Source of the DNA: Bacteroidaceae bacterium
GTDB lineage: Bacteria; Bacteroidota; Bacteroidia; Bacteroidales; Bacteroidaceae
NCBI GenBank assembly: GCA_024699495.1
Contig: JAILPK010000066.1
Location: 1-64,000 of the forward strand
Reading direction: 5' to 3'
DNA length: 64,000 nt
The stretch's first letter is position 1. Every line of letters begins with the position of its first letter. Both the position numbers and the translations under genes were made by a program. The notes under the pieces were generated by a model that worked only from the letters and a program-made list of their open reading frames with translations, was not told the origin of the DNA and made no database searches. This document shows, one piece after another, positions 17,401 to 23,990 of the stretch.

Positions 17401-18784
17401 CATCATCGGAGAAATCGGTATTCTTGGCGCGCGTGAGAAATTCCACCCACGCGTCGATGGTGCCCACCTCGGCCTCGTCGCCACCCTCCACCATATCGAA
17501 GGGCGCTCCACCCAGGTCGTAGTGGCGCGTGACATAGTCCTCGTCCACCTTCTCGCGGATGTTGTGGATGCCCAGGAATTGTCCGTTGACATAGACCACG
17601 CAGGGGCGGAAGGCCATGAGGTCGAGGTTCATCTGTCCCTTGCGGGCAGCCTGCTGCACGAGGCCGTCGCGTATGAGGGTGTAGCTCCAGTCGCTGCCCG
17701 AGGCGCGCAGGGCGAAGTTGTCGAACGATGCGCGCTTGTCGTCCACGAAGAGTTGGTACTCCAGTTTGCTCTCGCCATATTTTTTCTTGAAATAGACACC
17801 TAACATCTTCTGCGGCAACTGCCACGAGTAGAGGCCGTTGACCTTGATTCCGGCGCGCTCGTTGAAGGCGGGTCGGTCGCTGCCGTTGTTCAGGTAGAGC
17901 TCTATGTTCACGGGCACCTCCCAGTCGGGCTTGAAGTCTTGGACATAGATGCCTTTGTCGGCATCCCAGAAGTTCTCGTCCTCAGTGGCTATGGAGACCA
18001 CGGGCAGCTGGTGGCCCTCGAAGGCCTCGTCGATGAAATAGCTGTAGGTGACGACATTGCCCGGTATCTTGCCCTCCTCGATGATGCGTGCCCTGAGGAT
18101 GGTGGTCGAAGTGAAGGTGAGCGGCCCCTCATAGACGGGCGACGAGGCCGTGGGCTGCGAGCCGTCGGTGGTGTAGTGAACGGAGCCCCCAAGGTCGTTG
18201 GTGATGGTGACGCTGACGGCGCCGTGGAAGAAGCCGCCGGGGGTGAGAATCATCGGTTGGTTGGCCTTGCCGGTGAAGGATTCGGCGGCATTGGCTGCGC
18301 CAGGGGTGGGAGTGAGGAAGAAAGCCCATCCGTCAGATGAATCCTGTCTGCGGCCATAGGAGATATCGAGCAGCTGCACTCCGAATGAGAGGCTGTCAAT
18401 GACTTCCAGACCGGGGCTGAAGAGGCCTATGCTTTCGCCGTCGGCAGAGAGTTTGAAGCCGGCATGCAGTCCTGTGCCCTTACCGTCGCACCAGATTATC
18501 AGGTAGCCGCCTGCTTCTATTGTTGTTCCCTGCGGGAGCACATATTTAAGAGGTGATGAGAGGTTGTCTGTGATGCCGTAGCCGCTGAGATTGACCTCCT
18601 CGACGCCGCCGTTGTAGAGTTCCACCCAGTCAGCCGATTCTCCGTAGTCGGGGTCGGTAATGATGTTACTGTTCTGCGCCATCACTTCGTTGATTACCAC
18701 CTGAGCTTTGGCTTTGGGCGTTGAGAAGGCCAGCAGCAGTAATGCGGTCATTGTCAGCCTTGCTATAATTGTCTTCACTTTCAT
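14438..18784 (-). CDS. Exported CotH-kinase-like protein with lamin-tail and beta-helix regions
   Basis: A 1448-residue exported protein: signal peptide (1-27), a lamin-tail domain (VVINEVMAQNSN...WVELYNGG, about 28-150), a chitobiase-C-like module (GSVHYTTDGSQPTASSPVYEG), then a CotH-type kinase-like domain (about 255-640) with VNGQFLGIHNIREKVDEDYV, WRWILMDCDRGF and ALRASGSDWSYTLIRDGLVQ. A galactose-binding-like module, a right-handed beta-helix (about 960-1270), a second lamin-tail domain and the tail YDLKGRKI...LVITGGRILLKK follow. CotH proteins of spore formers phosphorylate coat proteins; in Bacteroidota the role is not established, though surface-protein modification or carbohydrate binding are possible. 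The middle (about 15170-18340) looks more GC-rich than either end and leaves a 589-codon open frame on the opposite strand. Confidence 0.75.
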   Translation of the reverse strand: MKVKTIIARLTMTALLLLAFSTPKAKAQVVINEVMAQNSNIITDPDYGESADWVELYNGGVEEVNLSGYGITDNLSSPLKYVLPQGTTIEAGGYLIIWCDGKGTGLHAGFKLSADGESIGLFSPGLEVIDSLSFGVQLLDISYGRRQDSSDGWAFFLTPTPGAANAAESFTGKANQPMILTPGGFFHGAVSVTITNDLGGSVHYTTDGSQPTASSPVYEGPLTFTSTTILRARIIEEGKIPGNVVTYSYFIDEAFEGHQLPVVSIATEDENFWDADKGIYVQDFKPDWEVPVNIELYLNNGSDRPAFNERAGIKVNGLYSWQLPQKMLGVYFKKKYGESKLEYQLFVDDKRASFDNFALRASGSDWSYTLIRDGLVQQAARKGQMNLDLMAFRPCVVYVNGQFLGIHNIREKVDEDYVTRHYDLGGAPFDMVEGGDEAEVGTIDAWVEFLTRAKNTDFSDDANFEALTEEIDLENFTDYIITQSYSANTSLSHNTMTWKTIEGGKWRWILMDCDRGFFKFDDSNINYVVKQSFWPLSQMLKNDGYKAYFCKRMADQLFTTFNADEVCRQIDAHQADIEPLIAQHVERWQGTTSDYGDALPSVAYWRNEVEELRDFARGRVTILLDDLSTYGSQKPALLSLSAQPAEACTFSFNGHQLPRTHWNGLYPKQMDITLTAAERAGYTFCGWRETTLTDLIPRGSEWRYLDDGSNQGEAWRQADFDDAAWASGVAPLGYVCKNIQTTLPSGSRSSKPYTTYFRRHFNVSDPAAIRRLKIQLCREDGAVVYINGKRVINSNLPLEGVNYKTKTLTYMDDYAGYNYLAYDIPTESLVAGDNIIAVEVHQTSSTSTDLAFDLQLQAETLEANAPLLGTAPTLNMQLTGDTGIIALYESDGQNVLPDSIHSDMTLYKSQSPYLVAHDVVVAPEARLTIEPGVTLLFSPKTNMIVHGAITAQGTAEDSIMFRLNPIYDEGESWGAISFINTADRVSSISYAELRDGSRGPAEYNCVAVLSGFATTLRLDHLRITDTDANPIACRYSDVRLTNSVLHAKITGDLINVKYGKGYIADCEFIGNDKVDTDAIDYDGVEGGIIRRSVIHDFLGNNSDAIDIGEQALGVSIDSVLIYDITDKGVSVGQRSSVKVTNSTFIQTCLGLGVKDSCRAEVDRCTFYAVQTPISSYEKVLGRAGGNVVVSSSVFANSYVGDVECDDKSTVIITRSLSDSSPLPYGSDNILGDPAFTAPTNYDLTSLSPLLADRGCQYMPQRPETQPVITEICYDPDETKGETEYIAITNAGTADMDLSGYSFTRGFTFTFPEGSTLPAGESMLIVKEAGAIQSDLSQIQWESGKLANEGEAVELTSPSGIIVDQVRYLAASPWPKTGDGGGNSIMLKDILKANNIASNWMLKPQEADNIRGIADGGFSPQTSYDLKGRKIYEPKRGLVITGGRILLKK

Positions 18785-18805
18785 CTTTCTCTATATAATT
18801 CGCGG

Positions 18806-18813
18806 CAAAGATA
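18806..18813 (-). promoter_or_regulatory. -7 box of the CotH/lamin-tail gene
   Basis: The minus strand reads TATCTTTG, 22 bases before the start codon at 18784, in the position usual for this clade. Confidence 0.5.
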
Positions 18814-18929
18814 TACGAAAGAAACGAAAAACAAGGCATATAAGCCATTTTTTATGACTGTAGTAGCATGTTTTTCAGGTTTGAAGTGAGATGTGAGCCT
18901 AAGAACAATATTGACGGCTGAGGGGGCCG

Positions 18930-19135
18930 GGCCGCAGAGCTATAACCTTAACGTTAACTCTAACACTAACACAAAAATTGTTTTCTTGTTGACGAGTAAA
19001 CAAGTTGACGAGGGGACTAGCGCGGTGAAGCCGCTTAGAGGCGTTGACCTCCTTAAACTCTTAAACTCCTTGACCTCCTTAAACTCTTAAACTCCTTGAC
19101 CTCCTTAAACGTCTTAAACTCCTTAAACTACCTAC
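18930..19135 (+). repeat. Nonamer repeats upstream of the esterase
   Basis: Short TAACNN-type units at about 18942-18973 and a GTTGACGAG pair at about 18989-19013 lead into a block at 19045-19130 built of CTTAAACTC, CTTGACCTC and CTTAAACGT nine-base units. The reverse complement of this word set forms the array at 23586-23715. No gene is seen in 18785-19274; a weak TATCTTCG box at 19234-19241 may serve the esterase. Confidence 0.75.
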
Positions 19136-19274
19136 GAAAATATTTTCCAAAAAGATTTACCATAAAAATAGCGTTTTTGTTGATGTTTTCATGCGTTTGG
19201 CTGATTAAATTTTCCAGGAAAAGATATTCTGCATATCTTCGCGGCAAAAGACCATGGAATTTATATAAAACAAA

Positions 19275-20852
19275 ATGATAATGAAGAAATATCTGCTTTT
19301 GTCAGTGGTGCTGGCGTTCTCTGCTTTAGGCATCAGCAACGCTGAGACACTGGAATGGAAATACGACTCCTCTTCCGACTCTTATTATGTGACGGGAGTC
19401 GTTTACTGCGACAATCCTGCCGATGAGAGCTATGAACAGATGGGTATCTACGTGCCTGGCGCTTATATGAATGCCACGTCAAACGGAGACGGCACCTACT
19501 CATGCTCTGTAAATATTTCGGGGCAGAAGAACGGGTTCACCGCCACCTCGGCCCCCATAGTAATTCCCGTAAATACCGCAGGCTACAAGGCTATGTCGCC
19601 CCCTACAGGATATACCAGCAAGGCGAAGAGTTATACAGACAGAGGCTTTATCTATCTCTTTGCAGGATGCCGCGGCAAGGAGTCGGCTGCTCCAAGCGCA
19701 GTGACGGATCTGAAGTCGGCTATAATGTATTTCCGATTTCTGTCTGCTAAGGGGCTTGTGCCTGGTGATAGCGGCAGAATATTCTCCTTCGGGCATAGCG
19801 GAGGCGGAGCCCAGAGCGCTATTTTGGGAGCTTGCGGTAACAGCAGCCTCTATGACATATATCTCTCTGCCCTGGGCGCGAAGACAGATTTCAGGGATGA
19901 TATCTGCGGCAGCATGTGTTGGTGCCCAATAACCAACCTTGACCTCGGCAGTGAAGGCTATGAGTGGAACATGGGGCTGACACGTTCGGACCTCTCTGAC
20001 ACAGACAAGAGCATCTCCAAAGCCCTAGCTGCAGCTTTTGCCACATACATAAATGCGCTGGGACTCAAGCATCCCAGCACAGGTGAAAGTCTGACTCTGA
20101 ACAGCACCGCAGACGGTTATTACCAGAGCGGTCCCTATTACGAGTATGTGATGGAAGTAATCAACGATGCCATCACCCGATATAACAAATATAATAATGC
20201 GAATGTGCAAACGTATGGAACCTCGGATGCCAGCGCTCTGTATTCATTTGCCAGTGCATACAAAAATGCCACGAAAGGGCTTGGAGCCTTCGACAACTAC
20301 TCGAAAAGCCGAACCTCTGCCGGCAACATGCTCTTTGACCCGGATGGCGAGTGGGCACATTTTGACAAGTATCTGGCTGAAATCGTAGCTACCTATGCGC
20401 CTTCGTACAAAAGTGATTTTGATGCTGATCTGGCAAAAACGGACAAATATGGGAATGATGTTGACACACGAGTTGCTATGTATACTCCGATGTATTATCT
20501 TCTGGATAACAGCAAATATTACGCCGGCGGAGGCAGGGGGAGCAGCGATGTTGCACCCCATTGGCGCATTCGCACAGGAATAAAGCAGGGTGACACATCG
20601 CTCTGCACTGAGATAAACCTGGCGCTTGCACTCAGAGCCTACGGCATAGAAGACGTCGATTTCGAGACTATATGGGGAGAGGGGCACACACAAGCTGAAG
20701 ATTCGGGTGACGCCACTGAGAATTTCATTGAGTGGGTTGAACGATGCTGCGAGCAGGAAAGCGACGGCGTCAGTACGTTGACAGGTCAGGTATCAGAACT
20801 GGACCGTTGTTATGACCTCAGCGGCCGCAGTGTTACCAATCCGAGAAGTTGA
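19275..20852 (+). CDS. Exported alpha/beta-hydrolase esterase with interrupted C-terminal tail
   Basis: A 525-residue exported protein with a signal peptide (about 1-23) and an alpha/beta-hydrolase fold. The nucleophile elbow is GHSGGG (173-178, Ser175), and WGEGHTQAE late in the chain is the probable catalytic His region. Overall it resembles tannase/feruloyl-esterase-like carboxylesterases, so removal of ester groups from pectin side chains is plausible but unproven. The chain ends YDLSGRSVTNPRS at a TGA (20850-20852). The same frame then runs on through LYIANGKKVVAF to a TAG at 20889-20891, exactly the second half of the tail found in neighbouring exported proteins. One base change therefore removes the tail. 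It may be a nonsense mutation, a sequencing error or a read-through site. Confidence 0.75.
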   Translation: MIMKKYLLLSVVLAFSALGISNAETLEWKYDSSSDSYYVTGVVYCDNPADESYEQMGIYVPGAYMNATSNGDGTYSCSVNISGQKNGFTATSAPIVIPVNTAGYKAMSPPTGYTSKAKSYTDRGFIYLFAGCRGKESAAPSAVTDLKSAIMYFRFLSAKGLVPGDSGRIFSFGHSGGGAQSAILGACGNSSLYDIYLSALGAKTDFRDDICGSMCWCPITNLDLGSEGYEWNMGLTRSDLSDTDKSISKALAAAFATYINALGLKHPSTGESLTLNSTADGYYQSGPYYEYVMEVINDAITRYNKYNNANVQTYGTSDASALYSFASAYKNATKGLGAFDNYSKSRTSAGNMLFDPDGEWAHFDKYLAEIVATYAPSYKSDFDADLAKTDKYGNDVDTRVAMYTPMYYLLDNSKYYAGGGRGSSDVAPHWRIRTGIKQGDTSLCTEINLALALRAYGIEDVDFETIWGEGHTQAEDSGDATENFIEWVERCCEQESDGVSTLTGQVSELDRCYDLSGRSVTNPRS

Positions 20853-20977
20853 TTATATATTGCCAACGGAAAGAAGGTGGTTGCTTTTTAGAACAACTCG
20901 CCGCCTCGGATTTATCGCGCCAGCCTTTTCATCGCGCAGCCAACACGTAACCCGTAAACGCCGCTGTGCTAATCAAA

Positions 20978-21010
20978 AACGCCGAATCCTCTCTATGAGG
21001 ACCCGGCGTT
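20978..21010 (-). terminator. Terminator between esterase and beta-helix gene
   Basis: AACGCCG (20978-20984) pairs with CGGCGTT (21004-21010), extended by ATCCTC/GAGGA. On the minus strand the stem is followed by TTTTTGATT, so it should end the leftward beta-helix transcript; it may also act on the esterase transcript. The rest of 20892-21181 shows only a module fragment (about 20911-20960) of the GC-rich family in inverted orientation. Confidence 0.6.
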
Positions 21011-21181
21011 CTCTTACAAACCTTTCAGCAGGTATTAACCCTGCTTCCCTTTTTATTTTACTTCTTAACTTTAGAATGGTTGGTCTTCGGCTTCTAATGG
21101 CCAAGTCGTTTTTAGCTATTTGTCGTTTGCCATTAGTTTCCTCGGGAGATTGGGGTAGGGGGTGAGGCCGATCCCTGCATC

Positions 21182-22513
21182 TTACATCGGTCGGTTTCCA
21201 GCAGCAACAATCTTCTTGCCGTCTTTGATTACGACGCCTTTGGTTTTGCTGTTTACCCTACGGCCATCCAGACTGTAAGCGCAGCGGGCAGATGCGTCAG
21301 TATTCACATTGCTGATAGCAGAAGTCTCGTTGATGGTGCCGCTGCCGCTCTTAGAGGTGTAAGTAAGCGTGTAGCCGTTGCAGTTGATGGTGCCATTGTT
21401 CACCAGAGCGCATATAGATGTGTTTGCCGTAAGGTTCCACACTGCCCCCTCGTTGACAGTGACATTTGCGGTGTAGCCAGAGTCATATTTCACCAAGCCG
21501 GTGTATGTCCCATTGTCCAGAATCAGATTGCCCACAGCGCCGCTTGTGGACCATTGGGAGTCAGCCATCACATACATCAGAATGCCTGAAGGGACGGTGA
21601 GTGTGCAGCCAGACAGCGTGCATGTGGCGGTGACGCAGGTAGCCACTTCGAGTAGCGGGGCGCTGCTGTCAGTCATGGTCAGAGAAGTTCCGGTGATGGT
21701 CATTACTGGGTTGACACCTTCGGCATCGCCGGAACCGCTCTGCATCATCAGCAGACCGCGCTCGCTGGAGCCGCTGGTCATGGTGCAATTGGTCATTGTG
21801 ATGTTGTTGTCCCCCTCGATTACGCCTATTTCGCCTTTGGCCGAAGTTCCGACCAGATCGGTGGCGCTCATTGTGCCAGTGGAGTAGATCACGGCAGATT
21901 TGGAGCCGTAGGCAGTGGCTGTGCCGCCGTTGACCGTCACGGTGCCGCCTCCGCGGTCGGTGGCGATAGTGGAGCTGGTAGCTTCGTTGGTTGTGATATC
22001 CACGTCAGAGGCAGTGATAATACCTCCGTAAGTGGCGTGGAGTCCGCGGCTCACGCTGTTGTTGTTCACTATGGTGATGCCGTTGATTTCTACTGTTGCG
22101 CCGTTGGTGGCAATCACTGCGTTAGCCCCTTGTGCGCTGGAGGTTACGGAGCCGTTGGTGATTACGATTTTTGCGCCGCTGGCAGCCGTGGTGCTCTGAT
22201 AGTTTGTGGAGCTTGCAGCGCCGGCATAGATTGTAGAGTTGTTTCCGTAGAAGCTGGAGTTGTCTCCGCCGCTGCCGTCGCCCGACTTCGTGAAAGTGCA
22301 GTCTGTAAGATACAGAGTTCCGTTGCTCACTTGAACCACATTATAATAATGGGTGGATGAAGAGAGTGTTTCGCCCGACTTCGTCACGGTGGAGCCATCG
22401 CTCAGGGTGTAGGTGGCACCGGAGGGGTAGGTGGGAGTTGAGTCTGCTGGAGGTTGGGCCTGCATGTTCAGGGAGAGGGTGGCGAGAGCCGCACAGAGTA
22501 GAGATTTTCTCAT
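21182..22513 (-). CDS. Exported right-handed beta-helix repeat protein
   Basis: A 443-residue exported protein: signal peptide (MRKSLLCAALATLSLNMQAQ), then a Gly/Ser/Thr/Asn-rich solenoid whose turns recur about every 20-25 residues (GAKIVITNGSVTSS, GATVEINGITIVNNNS, GGTVTVNGGTATAYGS, NNITMTNCTMTSGS), typical of a right-handed parallel beta-helix. The tail reads YSLDGRRV...GVVIKDGKKIVA, one of five related tails in this region. No catalytic motif of a pectate lyase or GH28 was found, so a binding or adhesin-like role is as likely as catalysis. The divergent AraC regulator at 22687 is the natural candidate for its control. Confidence 0.7.
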   Translation of the reverse strand: MRKSLLCAALATLSLNMQAQPPADSTPTYPSGATYTLSDGSTVTKSGETLSSSTHYYNVVQVSNGTLYLTDCTFTKSGDGSGGDNSSFYGNNSTIYAGAASSTNYQSTTAASGAKIVITNGSVTSSAQGANAVIATNGATVEINGITIVNNNSVSRGLHATYGGIITASDVDITTNEATSSTIATDRGGGTVTVNGGTATAYGSKSAVIYSTGTMSATDLVGTSAKGEIGVIEGDNNITMTNCTMTSGSSERGLLMMQSGSGDAEGVNPVMTITGTSLTMTDSSAPLLEVATCVTATCTLSGCTLTVPSGILMYVMADSQWSTSGAVGNLILDNGTYTGLVKYDSGYTANVTVNEGAVWNLTANTSICALVNNGTINCNGYTLTYTSKSGSGTINETSAISNVNTDASARCAYSLDGRRVNSKTKGVVIKDGKKIVAAGNRPM

Positions 22514-22566
22514 AAAAATTAGTCTTTAAATAATATAATTAATTAGGTAAGTGATTATTTCGGCGG

Positions 22567-22574
22567 CAAAAGTA
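22567..22574 (-). promoter_or_regulatory. -7 box of the beta-helix gene
   Basis: The minus strand reads TACTTTTG, about 54 bases before the start codon at 22513, in the gap shared with the divergent AraC regulator. Confidence 0.5.
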
Positions 22575-22620
22575 TAAGTAAAAAGGCTAAATAACTATGG
22601 CCAAAAGTTAGCTTTTATTT

Positions 22621-22670
22621 GCAAAAAAGGCTTTTTGCTTGCAAAATAGCAAAATGGGAGCTATTTTTGC
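22621..22670 (+). promoter_or_regulatory. Two hairpins just upstream of the AraC start
   Basis: GCAAAAA (22621-22627) pairs with TTTTTGC (22632-22638). GCAAAATAGC (22641-22650) pairs with GCTATTTTTGC (22660-22670) with one bulge. Both share the arm GCAAAA and lie just before the preferred start at 22687, so they may be operators for the regulator or a structured 5' leader. They also argue against the upstream ATG at 22639. Confidence 0.45.
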
Positions 22671-22686
22671 AAAAAAAATAAGAGAA

Positions 22687-23538
22687 ATGAAATCAGTAAT
22701 CGAATCGCATCCGATGCTCTCAATGATTCCTCAGATAGACAAACGGGGGCTGATGGTATTTGACGTCAATAGCATGCCAATCTACGGTGAACCTTACAAG
22801 ACATCTTATATGGTTTTGGCCCTGAATCTTGAGGGATGGATTCGGGCGGAGTGTGACATGCGCCCGGTCTGTTTCCGCCAGCGTGACATAGCTGTTCTGC
22901 CGCCCCGCCATATCCTCTGTGCACATGAGTCGTCAGCAGACTATCATGCCATCCTTATTGTGATGTCAAAATCCTTTCAAGAAGCCAGGAAACAGGACAG
23001 CACAAATACCTACCGCGATAATTTCCATTATCTTACAAAACCGCATGTCTCACTGACCGAGGAGCAGTTCCCAGTGGTACGCAGCCTCTTCGCCATGCTG
23101 GATAGTGTCAGCAGAGAGTCCTCTCCTTCCAGAAACGAGATTCTCACCCATCTGCTGAATGTGCTATTTCTGCTGTTGCAAGATTATCGGCGTGAAAACG
23201 GAATCGCCGACCACGAACCGTCTGCTCAGGAGCAGTTGTTTGCCAATTTCTATCAGGCAATCACACAACACTATGCCCAAAGCCGTGAGGTGCGCTTCTA
23301 TGCAGACCTTTTTAACCTCTCGCCAAAATATTTTGCCACAATAATAAAGCAGCATACTCATACAAACGCCCTGGAATGGATTAACGGGTATGTCACTGTT
23401 CAAGCTAAAGTCCTTCTGCGCTATCACAAGCAGCTTACCATCCAGGAGATAGCCTTGAAACTGGGATTCCCAGACCAGGCTTCCTTCAGTCGTTTCTTTA
23501 AGTCGCGCTGCGGAATGTCTCCTACTGAATACCGCTAG
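22687..23538 (+). CDS. AraC-family transcriptional regulator
   Basis: A 283-residue cytoplasmic regulator with a cupin-like sensing half (about 20-110, including PVCFRQRDIAVLPPRHILCAH) and a C-terminal double helix-turn-helix (about 185-283). The second helix-turn-helix and family signature are ALKLGFPDQASFSRFFKSRCGMSPTEYR. Proteins of this shape bind a small effector through the N-terminal half. The start at 22687 is chosen because the upstream ATG at 22639 lies between the two hairpins. It is divergent from the beta-helix protein, its most likely target; the effector is unknown but may be a pectin-derived sugar given the neighbours. Confidence 0.85.
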   Translation: MKSVIESHPMLSMIPQIDKRGLMVFDVNSMPIYGEPYKTSYMVLALNLEGWIRAECDMRPVCFRQRDIAVLPPRHILCAHESSADYHAILIVMSKSFQEARKQDSTNTYRDNFHYLTKPHVSLTEEQFPVVRSLFAMLDSVSRESSPSRNEILTHLLNVLFLLLQDYRRENGIADHEPSAQEQLFANFYQAITQHYAQSREVRFYADLFNLSPKYFATIIKQHTHTNALEWINGYVTVQAKVLLRYHKQLTIQEIALKLGFPDQASFSRFFKSRCGMSPTEYR

Positions 23539-23585
23539 TAGAGGAGGGAAACGGCAGAGCCGGGTTCGCGGGCAGAGCCGCGGGT

Positions 23586-23715
23586 TCAAGGAGTTTAAGA
23601 GTTTAAGGGGTTTAAGAGTTTAAGAGTTTAAGAAGTTTAAGTAGTTTAAGACGTTTAAGGAGGTCAAGGAGTTTAAGGGTTTTAAGAGTTCAAGGGGTTT
23701 AATGAGTTCAAGGGT
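23586..23715 (+). repeat. Nonamer array, GTTTAAGGA type
   Basis: About fifteen units of eight or nine bases: GTTTAAGGA, GTTTAAGA, GTTTAAGGG, GGTCAAGGA and GTTCAAGGG. It is the reverse complement of the CTTAAACTC/CTTGACCTC array at 19045-19130 and stands downstream of the AraC gene. Confidence 0.85.
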
Positions 23716-23717
23716 TA

Positions 23718-23930
23718 GCTATTAGCCGTTAGCCTTCAGCTTCTGAGGCTCCAAAGACTTCTAGACCCAATGGGGCCAATGGGGCCATAGGTCGTCTGGG
23801 CCGCCCCTCTGTCGCTTCTGGAATTTCTATCCCCGCTAGCCCTACTATCCCCGCTAGCCCTACTATCCCCGTTAGCTCTACTATCCCCGCTAGCTCTACT
23901 ATCCCCGCTAGCTCCGCTAGATATTCTAGC
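23718..23930 (+). repeat. Dispersed element, copy 2, with an 18-mer array
   Basis: It reads GCTATTAGCCGTTAGCC, GGGGCCAAT units, GTCGTCTGGGCC and CGCCCCTCTGTCGCTTCTGG, and then about five 18-base units of the form CTATCCCCGCTAGCCCTA to about 23925. It corresponds block by block to the minus strand of 7410-7570. A GC-rich module follows in inverted orientation at about 23936-23985. The SGDSRA-repeat frame across the array is not considered a gene. Confidence 0.8.
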
Positions 23931-23990
23931 GTTCTGCATCGCGCAAGCCAACCTGTAAGCGGTAAGTTGTAAATGCCGCTCCGCGGCCTT

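Noticed and set aside
16034-17803. 589-codon plus-strand open frame
   Set aside because: It lies fully antisense to the CotH/lamin-tail gene, its product has no recognisable domain, and GC-rich codon bias of the real gene explains the lack of stops.
23736-23951. Frame with SGDSRA repeats
   Set aside because: It is just the translation of the 18-base tandem array; flanking sequence matches the non-coding element at 7410-7570.
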